Assembly: GCF_001423845.1 (NCBI RefSeq)
Contig: NZ_LMPM01000001.1
Location: 2,654,153 to 2,718,152 of the forward strand
Length of the DNA: 64,000 nucleotides
Direction: 5' to 3'
Source of the DNA: Sphingomonas sp. Leaf357
GTDB lineage: Bacteria; Pseudomonadota; Alphaproteobacteria; Sphingomonadales; Sphingomonadaceae
In this document: positions 43,800 through 54,005 of the stretch, in pieces
Position numbering within the stretch: the stretch's first letter is position 1
How the letters are laid out: the number at the start of each line of letters is the position of its first letter
Notes under the pieces: generated by a model
The model's database searches: none
The model's input: only the letters and a program-made list of their open reading frames with translations
Told to the model about the DNA's origin: nothing
Made by a program: the position numbers and the translations under genes

Positions 43800-43821
43800 A
43801 TTCCTATCGAACGAATGGGAT
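43800..43821. promoter_or_regulatory. 22-nt imperfect palindrome between divergent TonB receptor genes
   Basis: ATTCCTATCGAACGAATGGGAT has symmetric positions AT.CC..TCG..CGA..GG.AT, with 14 of 22 positions matching its reverse complement. It lies in the 676-nt gap between two divergent receptor genes, about 300 nt upstream of the minus-strand receptor. The form suits a LacI- or GntR-type operator. The rest of this gap (43500-43962) shows no gene I can support. Confidence 0.35.
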
Positions 43822-43962
43822 TTAGCGAGCATAGTTCGACTTGCCGTTCGCAAAGCGCGGCTACCTGCCCGCATCGGGCGTGATCCTGTCTCTCCGAAGC
43901 GTGGCCGCAAAGAGCGATATATCGACTTAGGCGTGCGGTGCTTGCATTACCCATCGCCCAGC

Positions 43963-44069
43963 CGTCACCCTGGACCCGTTCCAGGGTCAACCAAGCGGCT
44001 TGACCAGAACCATGAGGTTGATGATCAGGCTGCCGACACGGTGGACCCCGGAACAAGTCCGGGGGGACG
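43963..44069. repeat. ~107-nt dispersed palindromic repeat, copy 3
   Basis: It begins CGTCACCCTGGACCCGTTCC and ends GGACCCCGGAACAAGTCCGG plus GGGGACG. The left arm has drifted (CCCTGG for CCCCGG, with the compensating CCAGGG inside), so the local hairpin is kept. It lies in the gap before the receptor gene at 44176. Confidence 0.85.
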
Positions 44070-44127
44070 GATACGACCGGCGAGTGGACCGCAAAAAGAC
44101 TGAATGTTCGTACGCTCTAAAACCACT

Positions 44128-44165
44128 AAGGCGGTCCGTCGTTCGGGCCGCCCTTCTCTTTTTTT
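44128..44165 (+). terminator. Terminator-like hairpin in the receptor leader, candidate attenuator
   Basis: AAGGCGGTCCG-TCGTT-CGGGCCGCCCTT forms an 11-bp stem with one G-U pair and one bulged C, followed by CTC and seven T (44159-44165). It ends only 10 nt before the receptor ATG at 44176, so any transcript of that gene must cross it. The left arm can instead pair with GGACCGC at 44086-44092 (7 bp with GCGGTCC at 44131-44137), giving mutually exclusive antiterminator and terminator forms. If translation starts at ATG 44104 instead, the hairpin lies within the coding region. Confidence 0.55.
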
Positions 44166-44175
44166 CCGAAAGTCC

Positions 44176-46200
44176 ATGTTCTCGATGCGCCGCTTCTTCG
44201 GATTGCCCCTGATCGCTCTGCTGCTGCCGCTACCGGCCTTGGCCCAGACCGCGCCGCCCGCGTCAGAGGACGAAAGCGAGATCGTCGTGCTCGGCTCCGG
44301 CCTGCCCTTGCCGCCCGGCACGCCAGCCTATGGCTCATCGATCATCGACCGCGCCCGCCTGAACGACGAGGCTTCCGACCGGGTCGAGAATGTCCTGAAG
44401 GACGTTGCCGGCTTCCAGCAATTCCGCCGGTCGGACAGCCGATCGGCCAACCCCTCCGCGCAGGGCGTTACGCTCCGCGCGCTCGGCGGCAACGCGTCGA
44501 GCCGCGCGCTCGTGCTGCTCGATGGCGTACCGCTGGCCGATCCGTTCTTCGGCTATATCCCGTTCACCGCCTTGTCGGCGGATCGCCTGTCCGGCGTGCG
44601 CATCACGCGCGGGGGTGGATCCGGGCCGTTCGGGGCCGGCGCGGTGGCCGGCACGGTCGAACTGGTCAGCGCAACGCGCGCCGATCTGCCGAACTATTCC
44701 GGCAGCGCCTTTTACGGCAGCAATAATGCGATGAGCGTGGCCGGCTCGGTCTCGCCCGATCTCGGCGGCGGCTTCGCCACCCTGTCGGGCCGGTTCGAAC
44801 GCGGCGATGGCTTCTTCACTACGCCTGGCGATCAGCGCGTCCCCGCCACGGTCCGCGCGCGCTATCGCGACTGGTCCGCCGGACTGCGCGCCGTGGCCCC
44901 GGTCGATGCCGACACCGAATTGCAATTTCGTGGCCTGCTGTTCGGTGACAATCGCACGTTGCGCTTCGCCGGTGCCGACAGTTCCTCGCAGGGCGAGGAT
45001 GCAAGCATACGGCTGGTCCATCGCGGGCGCTGGCAGATCGATGCGTTGGCCTATGTTCAGGCGCGCAACTTCAGCAACAGGGTGATCAGCAGCACGAATT
45101 TCCGCCTCAGCCTCGATCAGCGCAACACGCCCTCCACCGGCATCGGCGGCAAGATCGAGATCCGTCCTCCGGTCGGACCGGATCACGTCCTGCGCATCGG
45201 CGTGGACGCGCGCAAGGCGGACGGCCAGCTGTTCGAAGACGCCTACAGCACCGTCACCGGCCTGGTCACCGCGCGGCGCAATGCCGGCGGCGACACCAGC
45301 ACCACCGGCCTGTTCGTCGAGGACGACTGGACGATCGGCCGATTGATCCTGACCGGCGGGCTGCGCGGCGATCGCTGGACCATCACCGACGGCTTCTTCC
45401 GCGAGAAGACCAATGCCGGCAGCGTCACCACCGATCAACGCTATGGCGATCGCAACGGCGTGGAGGCGACCGGACGCGCCGGCGCGCTGTTTCGCGCGAC
45501 CGATGCGGTGGCGTTGCGCGTCGCGGGCTATACCGGCTTCCGTCTTCCGACGCTCAACGAACTCTACCGTCCGTTCGTAGTGTTTCCGGTCACGACTCAA
45601 GCCAATGCCGCTCTGGGCCTGGAAAAGCTGCGCGGGTTCGAAGGCGGCGCGGACCTGACCCCGGCCAAGGGTGTGAAGATCGGCGTCACCGCCTTCTACA
45701 ACCGCCTCGACGACGCCATCGCCAATGTGACGATCGGCACCAACCTGCGCCAGCGCCGCAATGTCGATGCGGTCGTGGCAAAGGGCGTGGAGATCACCGC
45801 CGGCGTCATACGCGGACCGATCTTCCTCGATGCCTCATATGCGTTCAGCGACGCCCATGTCCGTGCGAGCGGCGCGTCGATCGGGCTGAACGGCTTCGTG
45901 CCCGCGCAAAGCCCGCGCCAGGCCGCCAGCGCGACATTGGGTTGGGCACCCGCCACCGACTGGTCGCTCTCCGGCACTGTCCGCTACGTCGGCAAACAAT
46001 ATGAAGACGACCTCCAGACCGATATACTCCGCGCTGCATTGACGGTAGATGCGGTCGTCCGGGTGCCGATCGCCAGGCATGTCTCGCTGGTCGGCCGCGC
46101 GGAGAACATCTTCGACGAGACGGTCGTCACCCGCAACCAGGCGGGCTCGATCGATCTCGGCACGCCGCGGACGCTGTGGATCGGCATCCGCCTGAACTAG
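44176..46200 (+). CDS. TonB-dependent receptor
   Basis: A 674-residue outer-membrane receptor with a signal peptide ([18 protein letters not shown]), a TonB-box-like [11 protein letters not shown], a plug ([56 protein letters not shown]) and a barrel ending [10 protein letters not shown]. It is shorter than the receptor at 41094 and resembles BtuB/FecA-sized receptors for cofactors or siderophores. The start is placed at MFSMRR; an in-frame ATG at 44104 would add 24 basic residues. The acetyl-CoA synthetase gene begins 11 nt after its stop. The ligand is not known. Confidence 0.9.
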   Translation: MFSMRRFFGLPLIALLLPLPALAQTAPPASEDESEIVVLGSGLPLPPGTPAYGSSIIDRARLNDEASDRVENVLKDVAGFQQFRRSDSRSANPSAQGVTLRALGGNASSRALVLLDGVPLADPFFGYIPFTALSADRLSGVRITRGGGSGPFGAGAVAGTVELVSATRADLPNYSGSAFYGSNNAMSVAGSVSPDLGGGFATLSGRFERGDGFFTTPGDQRVPATVRARYRDWSAGLRAVAPVDADTELQFRGLLFGDNRTLRFAGADSSSQGEDASIRLVHRGRWQIDALAYVQARNFSNRVISSTNFRLSLDQRNTPSTGIGGKIEIRPPVGPDHVLRIGVDARKADGQLFEDAYSTVTGLVTARRNAGGDTSTTGLFVEDDWTIGRLILTGGLRGDRWTITDGFFREKTNAGSVTTDQRYGDRNGVEATGRAGALFRATDAVALRVAGYTGFRLPTLNELYRPFVVFPVTTQANAALGLEKLRGFEGGADLTPAKGVKIGVTAFYNRLDDAIANVTIGTNLRQRRNVDAVVAKGVEITAGVIRGPIFLDASYAFSDAHVRASGASIGLNGFVPAQSPRQAASATLGWAPATDWSLSGTVRYVGKQYEDDLQTDILRAALTVDAVVRVPIARHVSLVGRAENIFDETVVTRNQAGSIDLGTPRTLWIGIRLN

Positions 46201-46210
46201 AGGAGAGTTT

Positions 46211-48160
46211 GTGAGCGACGACATCTATCCGGTGCCAGCGGAATGGGCGAACAGCGCCCGTATCGATGCCGCGACCTATGCCGCCGATTACGCGCGCTCA
46301 CTCGCCGACCCCACCGGCTATTGGCTCGAACAGGCGCAGCGGCTCGATTGGATGACCGCACCCACGCGCGCCGACGAAAGCGATTTTGGCGAAGAGAATT
46401 TCGCCGTCCGCTGGTTCGCCGATGGCGTGCTCAACGTCTCCGCCAATTGCCTCGATCGCCATCTGGCCGAGCGCGGCGACACGGTCGCGATCATCTGGGA
46501 GCCCGACGATCCGAAGGCGACCCCGCGCCACATCACCTATGCCGAACTCCACGTCGAGGTCTGCAAGTTCGCCAATGTCCTGAAGGCCAGGGGCGTTCGC
46601 AAGGGCGACCGGGTCACGCTCTACCTGCCGATGATTCCGGAGGCGGCGGTGGCGATGCTCGCCTGCACCCGCATCGGCGCGGTGCATTCGATCGTGTTCG
46701 GCGGCTTCTCGCCCGATGCGCTGGCCGGCCGGATCACCGATTGCGATTCGCGCATCGTCATCACCGCCGACGAAGGCCGGCGCGGCGGCAAGGCGGTCGC
46801 GCTCAAGACCAATGTCGATGCCGCGGCCAAGCTGACCTCCTGCCTCGACACGGTGATCGTCGTGAAGGCGACCGGCGGCGACGTTCCAATGACCGAAGGA
46901 CGCGATTTCTATTATGGCGATCTGATGGCGGACGCGTCCGCCGATTGCGCGCCCGAACCGATGAATGCCGAGGATCCGTTGTTCATCCTCTACACATCGG
47001 GATCGACCGGCAAGCCCAAGGGCGTGCTGCACTCCACCGGCGGCTATCTGCTCTGGGCCAGTCTGACGCACGAACTGGTGTTCGATTACCGCGCCGGCGA
47101 CATCTACTGGTGCGCCGCCGACATCGGCTGGGTCACCGGCCACAGCTACATCGTCTACGGCCCGCTCGCCAACGGCGCGACGACCTTGATGTACGAAGGC
47201 GTGCCCAACTGGCCTAGTCCGTCGCGCATTTGGGAGGTGGTCGATCGCCACAAGGTCAACCAGCTCTACACCGCGCCGACCGCGCTGCGCGCGCTGATGA
47301 AGGAAGGCGACACTTATGTCACCTCAACCAACCGCTCCTCACTAAAACTCCTCGGCACCGTCGGCGAACCGATCAATCCCGAGGCCTGGCGCTGGTATCA
47401 TGAGGTCGTCGGCGGCGGGCGCTGCCCGATCGTCGATACTTGGTGGCAGACCGAGACCGGCGGACACATGATCACCCCCCTGCCCGGCGCGACCGCATTG
47501 AAGCCGGGCAGTGCCAGCCACCCGTTCTTCGGCGTCGAACCCAAACTTGTGGATGCCGAGGGCAAGATGATGGAAGGCGCGGCCGAGGGCAATCTCGTCA
47601 TCGCGCGGAGCTGGCCGGGGCAGATGCGCACCGTGTGGGGCGATCACGACCGCTTCTTCCAGACCTATTTCAGCACCTATCCCGGCACGTATTTCACCGG
47701 AGACGGCTGCCGCCGCGATGCCGACGGCTATTACTGGATCACCGGGCGCGTGGACGACGTGATCAACGTCAGCGGCCACCGCATGGGCACGGCCGAGGTC
47801 GAATCCGCTCTGGTCCTGCACAAGACCGTTGCGGAGGCCGCCGTCGTGGGCTTTCCGCACGATCTCAAGGGCCAGGGGATCTATGCTTATGTAACCCTCA
47901 ACGCCGGCGAGAACCCGACCGATGAGCTGCGCCGCGATCTGGTGAAATGGGTCCGCCAGGAAATCGGTCCGATCGCCACGCCCGACGCGATCCAGTTCAC
48001 CCCCGGCCTGCCCAAGACCCGTTCGGGCAAGATCATGCGCCGCATCCTGCGCAAGATCGCCGAGGGCGATCTGTCGAGCCTGGGGGATACCAGCACGTTG
48101 GCGGACCCGAACGTGGTGGACGATCTTGTCGCGAACCGGGTGCGGCAGGCATCGGCCTGA
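46211..48160 (+). CDS. acsA: Acetyl-CoA synthetase
   Basis: A 649-residue ATP-dependent ligase forming acetyl-CoA from acetate via acetyl-AMP. Length is exactly that of Acs. AMP-binding motifs are complete: [18 protein letters not shown] (about 256), [32 protein letters not shown] (about 415) and [17 protein letters not shown]. The C-terminal [19 protein letters not shown] holds the Lys normally controlled by acetylation. The start is GTG behind GAGGAGAG. It probably shares a transcript with the receptor upstream. Confidence 0.95.
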   Translation: MSDDIYPVPAEWANSARIDAATYAADYARSLADPTGYWLEQAQRLDWMTAPTRADESDFGEENFAVRWFADGVLNVSANCLDRHLAERGDTVAIIWEPDDPKATPRHITYAELHVEVCKFANVLKARGVRKGDRVTLYLPMIPEAAVAMLACTRIGAVHSIVFGGFSPDALAGRITDCDSRIVITADEGRRGGKAVALKTNVDAAAKLTSCLDTVIVVKATGGDVPMTEGRDFYYGDLMADASADCAPEPMNAEDPLFILYTSGSTGKPKGVLHSTGGYLLWASLTHELVFDYRAGDIYWCAADIGWVTGHSYIVYGPLANGATTLMYEGVPNWPSPSRIWEVVDRHKVNQLYTAPTALRALMKEGDTYVTSTNRSSLKLLGTVGEPINPEAWRWYHEVVGGGRCPIVDTWWQTETGGHMITPLPGATALKPGSASHPFFGVEPKLVDAEGKMMEGAAEGNLVIARSWPGQMRTVWGDHDRFFQTYFSTYPGTYFTGDGCRRDADGYYWITGRVDDVINVSGHRMGTAEVESALVLHKTVAEAAVVGFPHDLKGQGIYAYVTLNAGENPTDELRRDLVKWVRQEIGPIATPDAIQFTPGLPKTRSGKIMRRILRKIAEGDLSSLGDTSTLADPNVVDDLVANRVRQASA

Positions 48161-48162
48161 AG

Positions 48163-48201
48163 CATATCTTCACCCCAAACACTGCCCAGGGTGAAGATAT
48201 G
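48163..48201. terminator. Perfect 13-bp inverted repeat between convergent genes
   Basis: CATATCTTCACCC and GGGTGAAGATATG form a perfect 13-bp stem around a 13-nt loop, three nt after the acs stop and 50 nt before the end of the convergent aldehyde oxidase gene. There is no T run, so a factor-independent terminator is not assured; it may act as a two-way stop or 3'-end stabiliser. Confidence 0.5.
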
Positions 48202-48250
48202 CGAAGAACCGATCAAACGAGAGGATCGGCCGAGCGTTCGAAACATGCAT

Positions 48251-50461
48251 TCAAGCCACCGCCGGCAAACGATCCAGATGCTTCTCCAACGTCATCGGAT
48301 AATCTCGCACTCGCACGCCAGTCGCATTGTATATGGCATTGGCAATCGCCGCGCCAACGCCACACAGGCCGAGCTCGCCGACACCCTTGGCCTTCATCGG
48401 TGAGGACAGCGGATCGACCTCATCGAGAAAGATCACTTCCTGGTGCGGAATATCCGCATGCACAGGGACCTCGTATCCGGCGAGATCGTGATTGACGAAG
48501 AAGCCGAAGCGCTTGTCGACCGCCAGTTCCTCCATCAACGCCGCGCCGACGCCCATGGTCATCGCGCCGATCACCTGGCTGCGCGCCGATTTCGGATTGA
48601 TGATCCGCCCCGCCGCGCATACCGCGAGCATACGACGAATGCGCGTTACGCCGGTATAGCTGTCCACCGCGACCTCGACGAAATGACCGGCGAACGTCGC
48701 CTGCTGATATTTCTTGTCGAGATCACCATATTCGATCGCGTCCTCGGCGACGATCTCGCCATCCTTGGCGGCATCCCCCAGCTTTGCGCTGCGATTACCC
48801 GATGTCACCTTGCCGGCGCTGAACTGCACGTCGGCGGAATTGAAGCCGAGCTTCTGCGCCACCGTTTCGCGCAGTTTCACGCAGGCGGCATATACGCCGG
48901 AGGTCGAATTGTTCGCCCCCCATTGCCCGCCCGAGCCGGCCGACGCGGGATGATCGGAATCGCCTAGAACCACCTTCACCTGATCAAGGTCGATGCCCAT
49001 CATCTCGGCCGCCGTCTGCGCCAGGATTGTATAGGTGCCGGTACCGATATCGGTCATGTCGGTTTCCACCGTGACGATCCCCTTGGCGTCGAGGCGCACC
49101 CGCGCGGCGGATTTCATCAGCAGGCTGCCGCGATATCCCGCAGCCACGCCCATGCCAATCAGCCAGCGTCCGTCGCGGACCATCGCCGGCTTTGCGTGTC
49201 GCTGCGCCCAGCCGAACTTGTCCGCACCCGTGCGCAGGCATTCGATCAACTGCCGTTGCGAGAATTTACGCTCCGGCTTTTCCGGATCGACCTGAGTATC
49301 GTTGATGACGCGAAGCTCGATCGGATCGATGCCCAGCTTCTCGGCCAGTTCATCCATCGCTATTTCCAGCGCCATCAAGCCCGGTGCCTCGCCAGGCGCC
49401 CGCATGGCATTGCCCTCGGGCAGATCGAGCACCGCCAGCCGTTGCTGCGTGATGCGGTTCGCACCGGCATAGAGGATCTTGGTCTGTGCGGCCGCCGTCT
49501 CCAGCCCGCCGCCGGGCAGATCGCCCGACCAGCTCTGGTGCCCGATCGCGATCAGCTTGCCGGTCTTGTCGGCACCCAAACGGATGCGCTGGATCGTAGC
49601 GGGCCGATGCGTCGTGTTGTTGATCATGAAGGGACGCGGCAACGCGATCTTTACCGGCCGCCCGGCTGCTTTCGCGCCCAGCGCCGCCATGATCGCGTCG
49701 GCGCGCACGAACAGCTTTCCACCGAACCCGCCGCCGACATAGGGCGAATCGAGTCGGACATTCTCCTTCGGAATGCCGAGCGTCTTGGCGACGTCGCCCT
49801 TGCTCCAGGCGATCATCTGGTTCGAGGTCCACAGCGTCAGCTTGTCGCCCTCCCAAGCAGCGATCGTCGCATGCGGCTCCATCATCGCATGGCTGTGATC
49901 GGGTGTCGTGTAGGTCTGGTCGAGCTTGATCGGCGCGGCTGCATAACCCGAAGCGAAATCGCCAAAGCTGGAATCCGCTTCCCCGCCAAAGCCGCCACCG
50001 GCTGGCTTGGTAGCCTTGTCCTTGGCGGCGGCGAGATCGAAGCCGCCAGCCTCGCGAGCATATTCAACTCGCACCAATGCGGCCGCGGCACGGGCCTGCT
50101 CGAACGTTTCCGCCACGACCACGGCAATCGCCTGATGGTAATGCTCGATATCTGGCCCGCCCAACAATTTGGCGGTGTTGAAATTGCCCTTGGCCAACTT
50201 GCCGGCGTTCTGCGCCGTTACGATCGTCAGGACACCGGGGGCGGTTTTGGCGTCGGCTAGGTTGATCGAGGTGATTCTGCCCTTGGCGATCGCCGATCCG
50301 ACGATGTAGCCGTACGCCTGATCGGACGCGACGTCGTGGCGTTCATAGGCATAGGGTGCCGTTCCGGTGGTCTTGTACTTGCCGTCGATGCGATCGTGCG
50401 GCTTGCCGACGACCTTCAACTGGTCGATCGGGTTCCGGCCTGCTGGTGTGTCGAATTTCAT
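48251..50461 (-). CDS. paoC: Aldehyde oxidase molybdopterin-binding subunit (PaoC-like)
   Basis: A 736-residue xanthine-oxidase-family large subunit that binds the molybdenum cofactor (MCD form in PaoC) and oxidises aldehydes to acids. Motifs are GKYKTTGTAPYAYE at the start, GGGFGGKLFVRADAIMAAL (about 243), the cofactor loop AMRAPGEAPGLMALE (about 350) and KGVGELGLCGVGAAIANAIYNATGVRVRDYPMT with the catalytic Glu. Length matches E. coli PaoC (YagR). The first codon is 3 nt after the stop of paoB. With its partners it forms a periplasmic detoxifying enzyme. Confidence 0.93.
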   Translation of the reverse strand: MKFDTPAGRNPIDQLKVVGKPHDRIDGKYKTTGTAPYAYERHDVASDQAYGYIVGSAIAKGRITSINLADAKTAPGVLTIVTAQNAGKLAKGNFNTAKLLGGPDIEHYHQAIAVVVAETFEQARAAAALVRVEYAREAGGFDLAAAKDKATKPAGGGFGGEADSSFGDFASGYAAAPIKLDQTYTTPDHSHAMMEPHATIAAWEGDKLTLWTSNQMIAWSKGDVAKTLGIPKENVRLDSPYVGGGFGGKLFVRADAIMAALGAKAAGRPVKIALPRPFMINNTTHRPATIQRIRLGADKTGKLIAIGHQSWSGDLPGGGLETAAAQTKILYAGANRITQQRLAVLDLPEGNAMRAPGEAPGLMALEIAMDELAEKLGIDPIELRVINDTQVDPEKPERKFSQRQLIECLRTGADKFGWAQRHAKPAMVRDGRWLIGMGVAAGYRGSLLMKSAARVRLDAKGIVTVETDMTDIGTGTYTILAQTAAEMMGIDLDQVKVVLGDSDHPASAGSGGQWGANNSTSGVYAACVKLRETVAQKLGFNSADVQFSAGKVTSGNRSAKLGDAAKDGEIVAEDAIEYGDLDKKYQQATFAGHFVEVAVDSYTGVTRIRRMLAVCAAGRIINPKSARSQVIGAMTMGVGAALMEELAVDKRFGFFVNHDLAGYEVPVHADIPHQEVIFLDEVDPLSSPMKAKGVGELGLCGVGAAIANAIYNATGVRVRDYPMTLEKHLDRLPAVA

Positions 50462-50464
50462 GGG

Positions 50465-51415
50465 TCAGCCCTTCGCTTCGGCCAGGACCGCGGCGAGCGT
50501 GCGCTCGACCAGCGGAAGCTTGAATGCGTTTTCGTGAGACGGTTTCGCGCCGGCCAGCAATCCGCTCGCCACCGCCCGCGCACCGCGCGGTAGATCCGCC
50601 TCCGCCGCCTCGACCCGCCAGGGCCGATGTGCCACGCCGCCGACCGCGACGCGGCCCGTGCCGTCCTGCTGCACCACCGCCGCCACCGAGATCAGCGCGA
50701 ATGCGTAGGACGAACGATCCCGCACCTTGTGATAAAGATGCATGCCGCCGATCGGCTTGGGCAAGGTCACGGCCGTGATCAGTTCGCCCGGCATCAAGGC
50801 GGTTTCGATATGCGGCGTGTTGCCGGGCAAGCGATGGAAATCCGCCATCGGGATGCTGCGCGTCGCGCCATCGGCCTTCACCGTCTCGACGCTCGCATCC
50901 AGCACGCGCATCGCCACGGCCATGTCGCTCGGATGAGTCGCGATGCACGCGTCGCTCGTGCCGATCACGCCCAATTGCCGGCTGAATCCACCGATCGCGG
51001 CGCAGCCGGACCCGGGCTTGCGCTTGTTGCACGCCTGGTTGGTGTCGTAGAAATACGGACAGCGCGTACGCTGCAGCAGATTGCCCGCCGTCGTTGCCTT
51101 GTTGCGCAACTGACCCGAAGCCCCGGCGAGCAGCGACCGGCTGAGCACGCCATAATCGCGCCGCACCGTCTCGTCGGACGCCAAAGCGGTGTTCTTAACG
51201 AGCGCGCCGATGCGCAGGCCGCCGTCCTTCGTCTTCTCGATCCGATCGAGCTTCAGATCCTGCACGTCGATCAGATGCGCGGGCGTCTCGATCTGCAATT
51301 TCATCAGGTCGAGCAGGTTGGTGCCGCCGGCGATGAACTTCGCGCCGGGGGTGCGGGCGACCGCCGCCGCCGCTTCGGCAGGCGACGTTGCACGGGTATA
51401 GGTGAACGGCTTCAT
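50465..51415 (-). CDS. paoB: Aldehyde oxidase FAD-binding subunit (PaoB-like)
   Basis: A 316-residue FAD subunit of the CO-dehydrogenase-medium-chain fold. The FAD loops are [14 protein letters not shown] (about 27-40) and [18 protein letters not shown]. It has the extra Cys set found in PaoB ([20 protein letters not shown] then CAAIGG), which in the E. coli enzyme binds an additional 4Fe-4S cluster. It overlaps paoA by 4 nt, and paoC starts right after it. Confidence 0.93.
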   Translation of the reverse strand: MKPFTYTRATSPAEAAAAVARTPGAKFIAGGTNLLDLMKLQIETPAHLIDVQDLKLDRIEKTKDGGLRIGALVKNTALASDETVRRDYGVLSRSLLAGASGQLRNKATTAGNLLQRTRCPYFYDTNQACNKRKPGSGCAAIGGFSRQLGVIGTSDACIATHPSDMAVAMRVLDASVETVKADGATRSIPMADFHRLPGNTPHIETALMPGELITAVTLPKPIGGMHLYHKVRDRSSYAFALISVAAVVQQDGTGRVAVGGVAHRPWRVEAAEADLPRGARAVASGLLAGAKPSHENAFKLPLVERTLAAVLAEAKG

Positions 51416-52059
51416 GCTTTGGCCCCCTCTCGACCCTGGGCGACTTCGGTCATCGCCTCGAGGATGTTCGAATAGGCACCGCAGCGGCAGATGTTGCCGC
51501 TCATCCGCTCGCGCATCTCATCGTTCGTGACCTTGGGCCTGTCGACCAGGCTGGCGCTGACATGGCTCGGCACGCCGGCCTTGATCTCGTCAAGCACCGC
51601 CACCGCCGAACAAATCTGGCCCGGCGTGCAATATCCGCACTGATACCCATCGTGCTTGACGAACGCCGCCTGCATCGCGTGCAGATTGTCGGGCGTTCCC
51701 AGCCCTTCGATCGTGGTGACCTTATCGCCTTCGTGCATCACCGCGAGCGTCAGACAGGAATTGATCCGCACGCCGTCGACCAAAACGGTGCAAGCGCCGC
51801 ATTGGCCGTGGTCGCAACCCTTCTTGGTGCCCGTCAGGTGCAGATTCTCGCGCAACGCATCAAGCAGGGTGGTGCGGGTATCGACGACCAGGTCGCGACG
51901 CTTACCGTTGACCTGTAGCGACACCTTCATGGTCTCGGGCGCAGCCTGCGTGGCGGGCCTCGCGGCCTGCGCCTCCGGCACCGCGCTCAATGCCGCCACC
52001 GCGGCACCGCCGACCAGGATCCCGCGGCGCGAAACCTCGACTTCGCCGGATGTTTCCAT
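51412..52059 (-). CDS. paoA: Aldehyde oxidase 2Fe-2S subunit with Tat signal (PaoA-like)
   Basis: A 215-residue iron-sulfur subunit. The N-terminus has a twin-arginine signal ([15 protein letters not shown]), which exports the folded complex. The plant-type ferredoxin cluster is [15 protein letters not shown] (about 84-98) and the second cluster is formed by [11 protein letters not shown] and [10 protein letters not shown]. It is the first gene of paoABC. The upstream 200 nt (52060-52260) contain a strong inverted repeat at 52148-52172 that could be its operator. The maturation factor PaoD is not in the window. Confidence 0.94.
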   Translation of the reverse strand: METSGEVEVSRRGILVGGAAVAALSAVPEAQAARPATQAAPETMKVSLQVNGKRRDLVVDTRTTLLDALRENLHLTGTKKGCDHGQCGACTVLVDGVRINSCLTLAVMHEGDKVTTIEGLGTPDNLHAMQAAFVKHDGYQCGYCTPGQICSAVAVLDEIKAGVPSHVSASLVDRPKVTNDEMRERMSGNICRCGAYSNILEAMTEVAQGREGAKA

Positions 52060-52147
52060 GATATCTCGCCCCTTCCGTTTCGGCCCATGATGGACGACGC
52101 CGATGCACCGCCTTGCCGAACTGTTTCACTACGCATGGCGAGTGTAA

Positions 52148-52172
52148 CGCATCGTGCATGCGAAACGATGCG
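52148..52172. promoter_or_regulatory. 8-bp inverted repeat upstream of paoA
   Basis: CGCATCGT and ACGATGCG form perfect arms around a 9-nt spacer, 89 nt upstream of the paoA start in the only AT-rich intergenic region nearby. A second, weaker repeat (CTATAT...ATATAG) lies at 52231-52250 next to the end of btuD. Either may be a regulator site for paoABC. Confidence 0.4.
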
Positions 52173-52260
52173 GAGCATTGATACCTTCAGCGGCATGAAG
52201 TTATATCGGGATTTCATTAATTGACCCATACTATATTCTTTGAGATATAGCAGGTGCCGC

Positions 52261-53025
52261 TCAAACGAAGCGGATCGTCGCCCCGCCATCCTGTCGGATC
52301 ACCCGAGCCTCGACATCGTAAAGCGTGCCGAGCCTGGCATCGGTAAACATCGCATCCGCCCCGCCCTGCCCGACGACCTGCGCGCCCTTCACCGCAACCA
52401 CATCGTCGGCGATGCGCATCGCCAAATCGAGATCGTGCAACGCCACGATCACCGTGCAGCCGCCATCGGCCAGCGCGCGCAACCGCCGTCCCGCATCGAG
52501 CGCGTGGCGCGGATCGAGCCCGGCAGTGGGCTCATCGACGATCAGAAGCTCCGGCTCGCCCACCGTCGCGCGGGCGAGCATCACGCGGGCCAGCTCGCCG
52601 CCCGACAGCTGTGTCGCCGGACGGTCGCGCAGATCCGCCAGATCGTAGCGCGCGAGCGCCGCATCGATCTTCGGCCGCCACGATCCGGGCAGCCCCCCGA
52701 AGGCCGGCAGATGCGCGATCAGCCCCAAAGCGACGACGCGCTCCACGCTGATCGCCCAATCGATCCGCGGGTTCTGCGGCAGATAGGCGCGCCGCGTGGC
52801 CAGCACCTTCCGCGACAAGGAGGACAGCGCCTGACCGCCCAGCGTCACGCTACCCGCCTCCGGCGCCAGCAAGCCGGCGGCGACCTCCAGCAACGTCGAT
52901 TTACCCGCGCCGTTCGGCCCGATCACCGCCGTCAGCCGCCCCGCCGCGAAATGCGCATCGGCGGCGTCGAGCACCACGCGCCCGCCCCGCCGCACGGCGA
53001 TACCAGTCAACACAAGGTCGCTCAC
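52261..53025 (-). CDS. btuD: Cobalamin ABC transporter ATP-binding protein (BtuD-like)
   Basis: A 254-residue ABC ATPase of the FecE/BtuD type that drives B12 import. It has Walker A GPNGAGKST (about 36), signature LSGGELARV, Walker B LLIVDEPTAGLD and the switch His in ALHDLDLAMRIAD. The GTG start is chosen because GTGA overlaps the stop of the permease gene; the open frame further upstream is a shadow of that gene. It is the last gene of the btuB-F-C-D series under the cobalamin riboswitch. Confidence 0.9.
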   Translation of the reverse strand: MSDLVLTGIAVRRGGRVVLDAADAHFAAGRLTAVIGPNGAGKSTLLEVAAGLLAPEAGSVTLGGQALSSLSRKVLATRRAYLPQNPRIDWAISVERVVALGLIAHLPAFGGLPGSWRPKIDAALARYDLADLRDRPATQLSGGELARVMLARATVGEPELLIVDEPTAGLDPRHALDAGRRLRALADGGCTVIVALHDLDLAMRIADDVVAVKGAQVVGQGGADAMFTDARLGTLYDVEARVIRQDGGATIRFV

Positions 53026-54005
53026 GGCGCGGTTCTCCGCACGTGCAGCACCAGCCACAGGAAGAACGGTGCCCCGATCACCGACACGAACACGCCGAGA
53101 TGGATCTCCGTGCCGAAATCCAGGATCCTTGTCGCCAGATCGGCGGCCAGCACGACCAGCGCACCTACGATCGCCGCCGGCAGCAAAGTGGCACCCGGCC
53201 GATGCCCGACCAGCGGCCGCACGATATGCGGCGCGACCAGCCCGACGAACCCGATCGCCCCGGTCACCGCCGTCGCCGCGCCGACGCCCAGCGCCGTGCC
53301 GAGCAGCGCGAACAGCCGCGCCCGCCCGAGATGCACGCCCAAACTCTCCGCCTGCGCCTCGCCCAGCGTCAGCGCGTCGAGCGCGCGGCCGGTCAGGAGC
53401 AACAGTGCAGCGCCTACGGCGATGAACGGCCCGGCAAGCAGCACATGATCCCAACTGCGATCCCTCAGCGACCCCATCAACCACGTCATGATCTCGTAGG
53501 CCGCGAAAGGATTGGGCGCGAGATTGAGCGCGAGGCTCACCCCCGCCCCCGCAATGCTCGACATCGCCACGCCCGCAAGGATCAGCGACAGCGTACCCCC
53601 GCGCCGCGACAGCGCGAACGCCACGCCCGCCGTCACCAGCGCCCCGACCATCGCGAACACCGGCGTCGCCAGTCCGAAACTGGCGGCGAACCCGTAATAG
53701 ATCGCGATCACCGCGCCGAGCGACGCGCCCGACGACACGCCGAGCAACCCAGGCTCGGCCAGTGGATTGCGCAGCAGCCCCTGCAACACCGCCCCCGAAA
53801 GCCCGAGGATGCCGCCGACCAACACCGCCAGCACCACACGCGGCAAACGCACCTCGATCACGATCAGCCGTGCGAGACTATCGCGCGGTGCCGCCAATGC
53901 TTGGATCACTTCGCCTGGCGTCATCCAGACCGATCCGGCGAGCAGGGACACGAAGGCCAGTGCCACCAAGGCACCTACCAACACGATCAGCCAGCGCGCG
54001 CTCAA
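53022..54005 (-). CDS. btuC: Cobalamin ABC transporter permease (BtuC-like, FecCD family)
   Basis: A 327-residue FecCD-type permease with about ten membrane helices. Family marks include LPRVVLAVLVGGILGLSGAVLQGLLRNPLAEPGLLGVSSGASLGA (about 54-98) and GFVGLVAPHIVRPLVGH (about 246). The FecCD family serves B12, heme and siderophores; the gene order and riboswitch make B12 the substrate. It overlaps both neighbours by 4 nt. Confidence 0.92.
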   Translation of the reverse strand: MSARWLIVLVGALVALAFVSLLAGSVWMTPGEVIQALAAPRDSLARLIVIEVRLPRVVLAVLVGGILGLSGAVLQGLLRNPLAEPGLLGVSSGASLGAVIAIYYGFAASFGLATPVFAMVGALVTAGVAFALSRRGGTLSLILAGVAMSSIAGAGVSLALNLAPNPFAAYEIMTWLMGSLRDRSWDHVLLAGPFIAVGAALLLLTGRALDALTLGEAQAESLGVHLGRARLFALLGTALGVGAATAVTGAIGFVGLVAPHIVRPLVGHRPGATLLPAAIVGALVVLAADLATRILDFGTEIHLGVFVSVIGAPFFLWLVLHVRRTAP

